Of a stretch of DNA of 64,000 nt, positions 22,005 through 32,429 are shown piece by piece. Each line of letters starts with the position of its first letter. The stretch's first letter is position 1. The notes under the pieces were generated by a model. The model was not told the DNA's origin. It saw only the letters and a program-made list of their open reading frames with translations, and did no database searches. The DNA is from Gambelia wislizenii (taxonomy: Eukaryota > Chordata > Lepidosauria > Squamata > Crotaphytidae). Position numbers and translations under genes: made by a program. The stretch covers positions 379,298,687 to 379,362,686 of the forward strand of contig JAUMIR010000001.1 of assembly GCA_030847615.1 (NCBI GenBank), in the 5' to 3' direction.

Positions 22005-22170
22005 AAACATAGTAGTAGAAAAAGACAGCAAAATTAATATAAGTTTGCATAATATGCAAATTGTATGCATACTTGCAAAGGTACCAAGGCCAAAGCATAG
22101 TGGTAGAAAAAGATGTCAAACATAATATGCTCAATGTGCATATTATGCAAATTATATGCATACCCACAAA
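22005..22170. repeat. About 85-bp imperfect tandem duplication with octamer motifs
   Basis: Two units each contain CATAGTRGTAGAAAAAGA, then a TATGCAAATT box and TATGCATAC. The POU octamer ATGCAAAT occurs perfectly at 22054-22061 and 22145-22152. A regulatory role is only a possibility. Confidence 0.7.
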
Positions 22171-22968
22171 TTTGCATAGTATGTAAATTAGGTTCCTGGA
22201 TTTGAGGAGCCAGAATATGAGACTCTATGTTAACTATACCAACCATTCTGCTATTAGAGAGAATCAAAGAGACTCTTCTCTAAATTTGATCCGAACAATA
22301 TTATTAAATGTTCCTGAGAATATACAGTATTTGCTTTTCAATTTTGATGCAAAGTGAACCCTATTAAGGCATTAAATACAGGCAGGCTGCAATCTAAATC
22401 TTGTGAATAGAAAGTTGCTTCCTTCTGAATAAACATATATAGGACTGCAGCATCAAAAATAATTTATTTAATAGTTAAAATGGATACTTATGGCTGTATT
22501 TTGCAGCTTTTGCCAAAGGCTCAAACGCGTAAAATTAAAATCCTAAATTCAGATTCCAAGCAGTAGAGGGCAGTAGCATATATAGAGTAACTACAAGCTC
22601 TTGCACTATACCAGAAATACACATGCATACACAATTGTTTATTTATTTGATGCATAAATTTATACTTTAAAAGGCCAGTTAACTTGTAAACATGAAAATA
22701 TTAATAAGTTAGAAACAAAAACATACAAGCAGGAACCCTAGCTTGGGCATCAAAAGCTGGGACTAAGCGAAAATTTCATTCTGCTCTTGGATGGCAGAAA
22801 GTAATGCATTATCATAAAGTGATGCATTATCAGCCTTTCAGCTTCTAATGCCTAGCAATTTTGCATTCATTCAAATCACCCAATTATGTACTTCCATAGT
22901 TTTGAGTTATTCCACCTCTGATGTGGGCTTCCTCTTTTCCTACTGCCTTTCACTTTGCCAAGTATTTC
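22171..22968. other. Unassigned
   Basis: AT-rich; no recognised element. Confidence 0.35.
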
Positions 22969-23829
22969 TGGGCCCATCTACATGAGGGGGGAAAATCCAA
23001 AGTACCTCATAGTATTGGTATCTTGCAGCAGCAGCAACATGTCTAAATGGGTTTTCTGGCCTCGGAAGCCCCCATAAGCTTCGAATTTCAGATGGCAGCC
23101 ACAAGTGATTTACTCGTGCTAGTTCTTCACCGCCGCCTTTAAAAAAAAAGTTGTCCCAAGGTGCACTGGTGCGGTTTTCAAATCTTATAGGACAGCAAAA
23201 CAGAAAATATTAATCCTGTTTTATTGCCTTAGCAAGTGATCGCTAAGGTGAAAATCCAACATGGCAGCAACAGGTGCTTGTCCTGCTAGGACACTAGCTA
23301 ACACACATTGGAAACTGCTTGATGCAGTGTAGATGCGTAAATTGCAATTGCTTAAAACAATTTGTAAGCCACTTTGATAGCCTTGTGGCTGAAGAGCAGG
23401 GTATAACTAACTAACTAGGAAGCCCCACCCCTGCTCTCACCAGGCCAATCAGCTCTGTTCTTCCCTTTGATTTTTTTGTTGTTAGATAGTCCAAACAAGC
23501 AGGAATGTGCACCCCCTTTGCAACTTTTCAAAAAAGTACAGGAAAAGCTGTTGTTATGTTGAGAAGCCATAATTGAACAAGATGATTTGTTTCAGACTCC
23601 ATGATAAGGTAATTTGATTAAAGTTCCATGACTGAGCAGAGATTTGAAGAGGTCTCCTTGTTCCACGTCCAGCATCCCAGCCACTACACCACAACATTTT
23701 ACTCCATTGTTTTTGCTATCTTGGGCCCCCCTCATTCTGAATAGTGTGGATTGGCACTGGGTCCTGTTTAGACAGGTAGGATTCCCAGAGAATTCCATGA
23801 GGGGCATTTTCACCATTTAGACAGGCCCA
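22969..23829. mobile_element. Possible TIR element with TGGGCC ends
   Basis: The left end TGGGCCCATCTACATG and the complemented right end TGGGCCTGTCTAAATG match at 13 of 16 positions. Flanks GTATTTC and GTATTTTC lie close by and might be a mutated hAT-like 8-bp TSD with 2 bp of slippage. A MIR-like SINE (23548-23697) lies inside. No transposase was seen. Confidence 0.4.
23548..23697 (-). mobile_element. MIR-like tRNA SINE, copy 2
   Basis: Roughly 90% similar to 21815-21965 over about 145 bp, including AACAAGATGATTTGTTTCAG and CTCCTTGTTCCACRTCCAGC. The closeness of two copies 1.7 kb apart suggests either a fairly recent family or a local duplication. Confidence 0.6.
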
Positions 23830-23879
23830 TTGTATTTTCGAGAGTCCTATATTCTTCTCATGTTAGGTCCAATATGCAA

Positions 23880-24960
23880 TAGGTTAGTCATTTCGGCTTG
23901 TAGAGAGCTTTCAGGCTTGATTTGCCCGAGGATCTATTTATCAGATGTGGGGGGAGAGGATGGAAGTCCACTATATCTGTAGAACTCTTCTCAAGCACTA
24001 GATGTATAGAAATCAGAAGTACTATGGCATGGACGATCCTGACTTTGGTATTTAATGGTACATCTTGTCTTGAGGGTCTTGCTTGATTCCTTCCTAGCTG
24101 CCCTTCCAAATCCTTATTGACTTCCATTTTGATTAAGGACTGGGCCATAGTACAGAAAATCTTAACTATCCTGATGTTTTCATCATCTACTTTAAAATTA
24201 AATCAACTGTCTGTGGTCATTATTTTTGTTTTCTGAATGTTTGCCTGTAACCCTACTTTTGTACTTTCTTTATTAATTTTCTCAGTAGTTGTTCCTTGTT
24301 TTTGCTATTTTCTGCTGTTAGCGTGGTATCATCTACATATCTTAAACTGTTGATGATCCTTCTTCTAAGTTTTACACCTACTTGCTCAGAGTCTAATCCA
24401 ACTTTCCATATGATATATTCAGTGTATAAATTAAACAGATAGGAAGATAAAATGGAGTGTTGCCTGACACACATACCCCACCAATTCAAAACTGTTGTTT
24501 CTCCATATTCTGTCCTTACAATGGCCTCTTGTCCTGATTACCAGTTATGCATCAGGGCAATCAAATGTTGTGGCACACCCATTTCTTTTAAAATAATCTA
24601 TATTTTTCATGATCAACACAACCAAAGGCTTTGCTATAATCTGGAATGCACAGTAATTTTCTTCTGAAATTATTTGATGCACTCCATTATGCATCAAATA
24701 TATATTTTACACATATATGTAAAATATAATTCCTAGTGCCTCTTCCTTTTCTGAACCCCATCTGGACATCTGGCATGTCTCATTCCATATATGATAAAAG
24801 TCTTTGTTGTAGAATTTTGAGCATCACTTTGCTTGCATGAGAGATTAATACAAAGGTCCAATGGTTACTGCAATTCCTGGTGTCCCCTTTCTTGGGGACT
24901 TGAATGTATATTGAGTATTTCAAATCTGTGTGCCATTTTAAGTTTCCATATTTGTTGGCA
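23880..24960 (-). mobile_element. BovB/RTE LINE fragment
   Basis: On the minus strand, RT blocks appear in order: DYSKAFDCVDHEKL (about 24620-24660), MGVPQHLIALMHNWY, EAIVRTEYGETT, then LSSYLFNLYTEYI, VGVKLRRRIINSLRYVDDTT with catalytic YVDD near 24327-24339, and finally KVRIVHAIV (24000-24060). This block order and wording are those of BovB. Stops and frameshifts separate the pieces, and both ends are missing. BovB has a well-known patchy, partly horizontal distribution in squamates. Confidence 0.85.
24253..24489 (-). pseudogene. BovB reverse transcriptase palm, open 78-aa piece
   Basis: The longest uninterrupted BovB coding piece. It contains the VRQ-x-S-ILSSYLFNLYTEYI block and the catalytic motif YVDD in place of the more usual YADD. 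The upstream part (24490-24700) continues in a different frame. Confidence 0.82.
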
Positions 24961-24992
24961 GATCTTAGTTGGGATTTGAATAGATTATATTG

Positions 24993-25166
24993 AATAGACT
25001 GAACTCAAAGGGTAGTCACCAATGGCTTCTCTTCATCCTGGAGAGAAGTGACCAGTGGGGTGCCACAGGGTTCTGTCCTGGGCCCAGTGCTATTCAACAT
25101 CTTTGTCAATGACTTGGATGAAGGAATAGAAGGTATGCCTATCAAGTTTGCAGATGACACCAAATT
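24993..25166 (+). mobile_element. CR1 RT fragment, older subfamily
   Basis: Encodes [20 protein letters not shown] and IKFADDTKL and stops at the AAATTG of that motif. It is more diverged than the neighbouring CR1. Downstream it joins the 5' end of the near-complete CR1 with a 7-bp shared GGAGTAG (25173-25179), because intact CR1 also has GGAGTAG here. Confidence 0.8.
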
Positions 25167-25167
25167 G

Positions 25168-25440
25168 CCAGGGAGTAGAAGGAGAGCAGCTTCTGGGCAG
25201 CCATTTTGAGTGGGTGAGTTTGAATTTTTTTAAAAAAACTGTTGGGAGAGTGTGCTTGTTGCTGAGGAAGTGGAGCTTCTGGTGAGTCACATCTGTGAGT
25301 CACTAGGGGGTGGAGCTGGGAGCCTAGCTCTATATAACTCCTTGCAGAGGCTTTCCAGGCCAATTTCTTGCCAGGGAGAAGAAGGAGAGCAGCTTCTGGG
25401 CAGCCATTTTGAGTGGGTGAGTTTGAAATTTTTTGCAGAG
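25168..25440 (+). promoter_or_regulatory. CR1 5' UTR: two tandem units with YY1-like and TATA motifs
   Basis: A block beginning CCAGGGAG starts at 25168 and again at 25371 (period 203 bp). It contains AGCAGCTTCTGGGCAGCC and TTTTGAGTGGGTGAGTTTG in both. Each unit carries CAGCCATTTT (25198-25207 and 25401-25410), a good fit to a YY1 site. TATATAA lies at 25331-25337, 40 bp before the second unit, so the upstream unit could drive transcripts starting near the second. The layout recalls the tandem promoter monomers of rodent L1; function is inferred. Confidence 0.65.
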
Positions 25441-25544
25441 GCGCACGCCGTTGGGCAACCAAGCTAAAATACAGCATAACTAAAGGTACAGCATAGAGTT
25501 CACAGCATTACCTAAGATTTCTTAGATTACCAAAAACTCTCACC

Positions 25545-26526
25545 ATGGACACTGAGGGGACTGCTGCAGTCACCTGCAACTTGTGCAGTGTTTGTCTTCT
25601 TGTCTACAGATGTGGGGAACTTCACATGCACCAAGTGCAAGTTGGTAGCCCTCTTGGAGGAGAAAGTCCAGCAGCTGGAGACACAGGTAGCTACACTTCA
25701 ACATATTCATGAGCAAGAGGTTTTCCTGGACAGAACAGAACAAACAGTCTTGGACGGGGACCGCACAGAGGAAGTGGCTGGGGAGGAGAGGGTCACATAA
25801 CACACATAGGAGGTAGACAGCTGAAGGAATGTCACACACAGAACAAGAAAATCCAGGGATTCTTTGAGCACCTTGCAGCTACAGAATTGATTCGAAGGCC
25901 TCTCCCTTATAAAGGACAACGAGGAAGAACAGCAAGGACAGACTTCAGGGGCAGAGCAGGGGACCCTGAGAGTACCACCGCAAGAACAGCCCCGGCTAAA
26001 CCTCAGCAGAGGCATGTGGTGGGGGGGACTCCTTGCTGAGGGGTACAGAAGAAGTGGTTTGTGGGCCTGACGAGATGTCTCGAGAGGCGTGTTGTCTCCC
26101 TGGGGCAAAAATCCGTGATGTGACCGAGAGGCTGACAAGAGGCTGACAAGGATAATGAAGCCTACGGATCATTATCCCTTCATTTTGGTCCATGTGGGAA
26201 CCAATGATACTGCAAGGCACAGCTTTCCGAAGATCAGAAGAGATTATGAGGCTCTGGGGAGGAAGCTGAAAGAAATGGAGGCACAGGCTGTCATCTCGTC
26301 TCTTCTGCCAGTTGAAGGGCATGATCCAGGAAGGGAGAGGAAAACAGCCGATGTAAACAACTGGCTCCACAGATGGTGTCACCGAGAACAATTTGGATTC
26401 TTGGATCATGGGCTGCGGTTCCATGAGGGGGGACTTCTGGCAAGGGATGGGGTGCATCTCAAGACATTTAGTAGAAACGTTTTTGCCAACAGTCTCAAGA
26501 ATTTGATCAGGAGGGCTTTAAACTGA
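25545..26526 (+). pseudogene. CR1 ORF1: zinc ribbon, coiled coil and SGNH esterase
   Basis: The ATG at 25545 gives MDTEGTAAVTCNLC. A frameshift near 25585 leads into NFTCTKCKLVALLEEKVQQL, so a CxxC...CxxC finger is followed by a leucine-rich coiled coil. The C-terminal domain has the SGNH hydrolase blocks: GDS with the nucleophile Ser (26027-26032), VHVGTND with the block III Asn (26188-26208) and DGVHL with the Asp/His pair (26446-26460). An 11-bp tandem duplication GAGGCTGACAA (26128-26149) shifts the frame between the GDS and GTND blocks. All catalytic residues are present. CR1 ORF1 proteins are known to carry such an esterase domain. Confidence 0.87.
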
Positions 26527-26531
26527 GTCAT

Positions 26532-28188
26532 ATGGGGGAGGGAGACAGTATTCTGGAAGGCAAAAGGGCTGGAGAAAATAGTCAAACTGGCATAGAGGGA
26601 ACAAGGCAAACAGTGCAAGGACCCAACAGTGGGAGGCAAAAAAACTTGCACAGGCAGCAAGTAAAGGAAACACATGGTCTTAGGTGTCTCTACACTAATG
26701 CGCAGAGCATGGGAAATAAGCAAGATGAACTTGACCTCCTAGCACAACAAAGCAAATATGATATCATAGGCATTACTGAAACCTGGTGGGATGAGTCACA
26801 TGATTGGAATGTAGGAATAGAGCAGTATAACATTTATAGGAGAAACAGGCCAAACAGGAAAGGAGGAGGAATAGCATTATATGTCAGGGATATTTACACC
26901 AGTGAAGTGATCCATGACATCAATTACTGGAAGCCAGGTGGAGAGTATCTGGATAAAAATTAAAGGGGAAGGAAAGAATAGGGATGTTATTGTGGGACTC
27001 TAATATAGACCCCCAAATCAGACGGAGGAATTGGATGATGCCTTTCTAGAACAGATGACCACACATGCAGAAAGGAGAGATGTAGTAGTGATGGGTGACT
27101 TCAACTATCCTGAAATTTGCTGGAAATCTTACTCAACCAAAACTTCAAGGTCTAGCAAATTCCTTACTTGCCTGGAAGATAATTTCATGGTCCAAAAGGT
27201 GGAAGAGGCAACAAGGGAGTCAGCTATTTTAGATCAAATCCTAACTAACAGGGATGACCTGGTTAATGGGGTGCAAGTGGTGGGATCCTTAGGCGAGAGT
27301 GATCATGTTCTCCTGGAGTTTGTTATACAATGGAAAGGAGAAGCCAGGCATAGTCAGACACGCATTCTTGACTTTAGGAGAGCTGATTTCAATAAACTCA
27401 GGGAAATACTGGGGGTGATCCCATGGTCAGGAATACTAAAAGAGAAGAGACCTCAAGATGATGGGACTTTCTCAAAAGTGAGATACTGAAGGCACAATTT
27501 CAAACAGTACCATTGAGGAAGAAAAATGGGAGGTGTCTCAAGAAACCAGGATGGATGACTAAAGAATTTTCAACAGAGCTAAGTTTTAAACGGAACATGT
27601 ATAGGAAATGGAAAAAGGGGGAAATCACCAAAGAAGAATTCAAACAGATAGCGAACACGTGTAGGAGTAAAGTCAGAAAACCTAAAGTGCAGAATGAGCT
27701 CAGCCTTGCTAGAGAGGTTAAGAAAAATAAAAAGGGGTTTGGGGGGTATATTTTGAGGTAGAAGGAAATGGTAGGGCCACTACGCGGAGAAGATGGCAAA
27801 ATGCTAAAAGGGGACAGAGAAAAGGCACAACTACTGTGTTGACCTTCTTTGCCTCAGTGTTTTCAGAAAAGGAAAAGGGTGACCAACCTGAGGATAATGG
27901 GACAGAGGACACAATAGGGTAAATCCAGCACAAAATAAGCAAAGAGGTAGTACAGGAATACCTTCTTAATCTAAATGAATTTAAATCTCCAGGACCAGAT
28001 GAACTACATCCAAGAGTATTAAAAGAGCTGGCAAATGTAATATCAGAGCCATTGGCAATAATCTTTGAGAACTCCTGGAGAAATCCCAGCAGACTGGAGG
28101 AGAGCAAACATTCTCCCCATATTCAAAAAGGGGAAAAAAGAGGATCCCAACAATTATCGTCCAGTTAGTCTGACATCAATACCAGGGA
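26532..28188 (+). pseudogene. CR1 ORF2: endonuclease and RT N-terminal half, broken
   Basis: The apurinic-type endonuclease shows LRCLYTNAQSMGNKQ, the catalytic-Glu motif GITETWWDE, the DFN motif (VVVMGDFNYPEICW, from 27085) and the SDH motif ([11 protein letters not shown]). The linker follows at 27385-27760 (FNKLREILGVIPWSGILKEK, KPGWMTKEF). RT fingers are at 27960-28188. The frame is broken near 26960, 27480, 27760 and several times after. At 28188 the text switches, after ACCAGGGA, into an inverted CR1 tail. Confidence 0.88.
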
Positions 28189-29187
28189 ATCATAGAATCA
28201 TAGAATCGTAGAATTGCAGAGTTGGAAGAGACCACGAGGGCCATCCAGTCCAACCCCCCTGCCACGCAGGAAATCTTGATCAAAGCATCCCCGATAGATG
28301 GCAATCCAGCCTCTGTTTAAAGACCTCCAAGGAAGGAGACCCCACCACGCTCCGAGGGAGTGTGTTCCACTGCCGAACAGCTGTCAAAAAGTTCCTCCTA
28401 ATGTTGAGGTGGAATCTCTGTTCCTGGAGCTTGCATCCATTGCTCCGTGTTCCAGTCTCTGGAGCAGCAGAAAACAAGCCTGCTCCATCCTCAGCGTGAC
28501 ATCCCTTCAAATACTTAAACAGGGCTATCATATCGCCTCTTAACTGTCTTTTTTCCAGGCTAAACATACCCAGCTCCCTAAGTCTCTCTTCATAAGGCAT
28601 CATTTCCAGACCTTTCACCATTTTGGTTGCCCTTCTCTGGACATGCTCCAATTTGTCAATATCCTTTTTTAATTGTGGTGCTCAGAACTGGACATAGTAT
28701 TCTAAGTGAGGTCTGACCAAGGCAGAATAGAGTGGCACTATTACTTCCCTTGATCTAGACACTATCCTTCTATTGATACAGCCCAAAATCGCATTGGCCT
28801 TTTTAGCTGCCGCATCACACTGTTAGGTCATGTTCAACTTGTGGTCTACTAGGACTCCTAGATCCCCTTCGCACATAGTCTCATTCAGCCAGGTCTCTCC
28901 CATCCTATATTTATGCATTTCATTTTTCTGCCCTAAATGCAGTACTTTACATTTCTCCATATTGAATTTCATTTTGTTAGCTTTGGCCCAGCTCTCCAGT
29001 CTATCCAGGTCATTCTGAATTTTGATCCTGTCCTCCAGGGTATTAGCTACTCCTCCTAATTTGGTGTCATCTGCAAATTTGATAAGTATGCCCCTAATTC
29101 CCTCATCCAAGTCATTGATAAAGATGTTGAATAGCACTGGGCCCAGGACAGAACCCTGTGGCACCCCACTGGTCAGATTCCCCACTG
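28189..29187 (-). mobile_element. CR1 3' half in inverted orientation
   Basis: Read on minus, it starts at GACCAGTGGGGTGCCACAGG, includes [12 protein letters not shown] and the thumb, and ends with the 3' tail repeat, which abuts RT sequence at 28188. A 16-bp tandem duplication CCCCACTGGTCAGATT (29165-29196) marks the other junction. It is very similar to the CR1 at 48126-49102. It may be a separate insertion or the displaced 3' end of the surrounding element. Confidence 0.88.
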
Positions 29188-29541
29188 GTCAGATTCTAGA
29201 GCAGATCATTAAACAGAAAGTCTGTAAACATTTAGAAGGCAATGCCATAATCACAAAAAGTCAACATGGGTTTCAGAGAAACAAGTCATGCCAGACTAAT
29301 CTGATCTCTTTTTTTGATAAAATTACCAGCTTGGTAGATGAAGGGAAAACTGTGGATATTGCATACCTTGATTTCAGTAAGGCCTTTGACAAGGTTCCCC
29401 GTGACATTCTTGCAAACAAGCTTGTAAAATGTGAGCTAGACAAGTTAACTGTTAAATGGATTTGTAATTGGTTGACTGGCTGAACCCAAAGGGTGCTCAG
29501 CAGTGGCTCCTCTTTGTCTTGGAAAGGTGTGACTAGTTCAG
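29188..29541 (+). pseudogene. CR1 RT middle segment, continuation of the plus-strand copy
   Basis: Resumes exactly where the upstream RT stops ([20 protein letters not shown]), then [20 protein letters not shown] and [17 protein letters not shown], ending in VLSSGSSLSWKGVTS. It ends at the CR1 position where the inverted segment begins. One in-frame stop lies after NWLTG. Confidence 0.88.
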
Positions 29542-31221
29542 AGGCAGCACTGAAGAGCAATTTATTAGTAACTAGAAACTTCATCCCATATATGAAAGGG
29601 GGAGGAAAGAGGCAAACCCCAAATCTGTGTCATCTCATTCATTTGAACTGATCCTATGTCAGCCCCCGTAGAAATCCTTGTGTGTTTCACATGAGTTCTA
29701 TGGTTTAAAAATGGCAGACAGCACAAGGTCTGTCTGAATGCAGGCTGTCCTACTCATTTTGCAGCCTTCCCCCCATCTCTGAATTTGCTACCATCGCACC
29801 ATGTTTGGATGTAATGGCATTAGCAACTCCCTCCCCATTGCCATTTCACTTTAAAATGAAGGGATGGAGTGAGCACATCCCTTGCTTGAAAGTAACAAGT
29901 CTGGGAGTCACAACTGCTGCACCACCACCAAACTTCTGGGATGTGGTGGCAAATTCAGTAATTAAGTTGGAGAGCTAGGGTGTGCTCTGTCAATGGATTA
30001 TGGGAAATAATACAGAATCCCCCCTTCCCCAGGTAGAAGTTATAAACTCCTGGTTTACAATAAAGCACTTGCATGCAATTTTTCCTGTCATTTGTACATT
30101 TTTCACATCTCCAGGGAGTCCCCGTTAAACAACTAAAAATAAAAAACAACTCTTCTTTTAAACACACACAGCACACAATTAGTTTAACTACATATCACAT
30201 TACTGTTTTACCTGCCTAAAGGAAATACTGTGAGGAACCCTAAGCAGAAAAGACCTGCCTGCCTAATCTTCCTCCTCAGCAATAAAGAAAAAATTACATG
30301 TTATTCCTGAAAGTGGTACTTTAGCACAGTAGGCAGCTCTTATGTTGTGACAAGATAATGTGTGTGTAAAGCACTCCTATAATTTAGCTGTCACAGAGAC
30401 TCAGCTTCCCTGACTATGTCTGGGTGGAGAGATCTCTGTGTGTGCACACACGCTTTGATTTGCTAAAATACACCAGCCAATTTTCATTTCATAGTGATGA
30501 AATTGACTCAGCTTGATCAGAATTGTTCCCCCACCCACCTCTCTCTGTGGCAAGGAATGATGTCTGCATTTTGCAACACTGTAAAGGTGGAAAATATTTG
30601 CAGATTGTGATTTTAATCTGCTACCCTGCAAACATGTGCTGCACCTGTCGTTTTCAAAATATAGACAGTAAGCAAAAGGGTTATTTTTCAGTCCCTAAGG
30701 AAAGAATGAACTGCTGATTGGAAGATACAGCAGAAAATGCAGTGATTACTGGGTGAGGGAAGGATCCTTTGTAGGGAGGATGTTTGGAAAGGACAGTTCC
30801 CAGTACTGACAATTTCTGTCCAAGCCAATGGAAAACACGATCTGGTCCTACTCTTCTATCTGGGACAGGGATGTGTGGAGGGAAAGTGGTATAGCTGAGT
30901 GCTACTCAAAGAGGTGGTCCAGGAACCAGTGCCAGTCTGCAAGCCATCAGCTGCCAGTCCCTGGAGAGTTTTCATAAAAGAAAGAAACTATATTAATCGA
31001 TGGGCACAAATATGGTACCAGTCGATATTGGCACCCTGGATATTGCCTGTCCCCTACATCAGATATCTTAAGCACTGGTACAGCTCATCACTAATGATAT
31101 ATGCACCCATTCTTCTGATCTCTTACTCTAATTTATTTAGAATTTGGCAACACCAAACAGTGGAAGGGAGGTAGGGAGGTAGGTAGTTGTTCAGTATATA
31201 GTAGGTAGATAGACAGATAGT
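29542..31221. other. Unassigned
   Basis: No recognisable domain or repeat family with adequate support. Short GGTAGG/AGAT microsatellite-like runs occur at 31170-31220. Confidence 0.4.
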
Positions 31222-31303
31222 TTGAGCCCTCCAGATGTTATTGAACTGCCACTTCCAGCAACCTCATCCACAAGAGCCCATGATGAGGAATATTGATTTC
31301 CAA
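31222..31303. mobile_element. Half of a CCCTCCAGATGTTG-type foldback element
   Basis: The left arm GAGCCCTCCAGATGTTATTG and CTTCCAGCAACC are present. The right arm is missing and the sequence runs into the pogo-like element. Confidence 0.45.
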
Positions 31304-31305
31304 TA

Positions 31306-31529
31306 CAGGTCGACCCCCATAATGCTAGGGATATGTTCCAAGATACCCCTCCATGAATACCTGAAGCTGTGGATAATAGGGAACCCTATTATTTTCAATG
31401 AGATGAATGCTGGAAGTTGACCATAGAATCACATTGGAGGACCTAGAAATGCCTAGAGATAACATGTTTTTTCAGACATGGATAAGTAAAACTGTAGATA
31501 CCAAATCCGTGGATATGGGGGTCGACTTG
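31306..31529. mobile_element. 224-bp pogo/Tigger-like TIR element with TA TSD
   Basis: Ends CAGGTCGACCCCCATA and (complement) CAAGTCGACCCCCATA are flanked by TA at 31304-31305 and 31530-31531. TA duplication and CAG-type ends fit the Tc1/mariner-pogo group. It is too short to encode a transposase. Confidence 0.8.
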
Positions 31530-31721
31530 TACTTAGAAAAATGCTTCCCGCCCCCTTTGTCAGAATGCCCCATTCTTCAATCACCTCCCAAATTTGTCAC
31601 AAACCTCACTTTAATTTTTCTTTCTCAAGACTCTAATTATTCCCTTGGTTCACCATTAAGTCTATTGCCAACCTCTCTTTTTAACTCCAGTTAAAAAGGG
31701 TGGGGTGGGGGGTGTTTAGGG

Positions 31722-31816
31722 ATTTTTATCTGTATTGTAATTTAATTTTTGTAAGCCACCCCAATTGTTTTAACAGAGGGGTGGGGTATAAATAAATTTT
31801 ATTATTATTATTATTC
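31722..31816 (+). repeat. LINE/SINE 3'-tail-like block ending in (ATT)n
   Basis: The pattern GTAAGCCACCCCAATTG, then GGGGTGGGGTATAAATAAA, then an ATT microsatellite is a repeated 3'-end design. Shorter relatives occur near 23371-23412 and 46712-46790. The parent family was not identified. Confidence 0.45.
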
Positions 31817-31911
31817 GTTTTGAGTTCAAAATTCCAGTTGTCAGTGTGTGATGCTGAACTATGTCCTGTTGGATTGTTTTGTGAGGTTCTTCCCAGTCTG
31901 TAATAGCAACA

Positions 31912-32125
31912 GCATTGATATTTACATACTGCTTATCAGTGCCGAAGCACTCTCTAAGTGGTTTACAATGTTTTTAGCTAATTTCCCCCAACAAGCTGGG
32001 TGCTCATTTTACCGACCTACAGAAGGATGGAAGGCTGAGTCAGCCTTGGAGCCCTCTGGGATCAAACTCACAACCTTGTGGCTTGAATTACTGGCTTTTA
32101 ACCACTGTGCCACCAGGGCTCCTGT
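31912..32125 (-). mobile_element. tRNA-headed SINE, second family, minus strand
   Basis: On minus: AGGAGCCCTGGTGGCACAG (box A region), box B-like GTGAGTTTGATCC, then CCTTCTGTAGGTCGGTAAAA and AGCTTGTTGGGGGAAATTAG. The plus-strand relative is at 35569-35790. Confidence 0.8.
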
Positions 32126-32429
32126 AGCACTCAGAAGTGGAATAGGACCAGATCCATTCTGCATTGGGAAATGGACATGTTTCAGAAGTTTGAAAAATGT
32201 GTCCAATGAAATGTGAAGATCTGAAAAGTGTGCATTTAAAATATGCATTGTTTGAAAATACAGACAAACATGCTTTATTCAGTGAGTGGATGTGTGCAAA
32301 TATTGTCTACATCTGAAAAATGCTAGCATAAATGAACACTTAAAAAAAATCCTCCTGAAGAAGGATTGATTTTTGGTCTGGAAAAACAATCTTCACAGAA
32401 ACAGCACAGTCCAGACTTACATGTGAGAA

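Larger units (their letters stand above)
25168..29541 (+). mobile_element. Near-complete CR1 LINE with internal rearrangement
   Basis: In order: tandem 5' UTR, ORF1 (zinc ribbon, coiled coil, SGNH esterase), ORF2 endonuclease, linker, RT N-half to 28188, then an inverted CR1 3' half (28189-29187), then the RT middle (29188-29541). The normal 3' end is absent from its expected place. It is unusual among the CR1 copies here because it retains its 5' end; most CR1 insertions are 5'-truncated. All frames are disrupted. Confidence 0.88.

Noticed and set aside
28189..29541. Simple twin-priming inversion of CR1
   Set aside because: Twin priming would invert both segments together; here the middle segment keeps the plus orientation.
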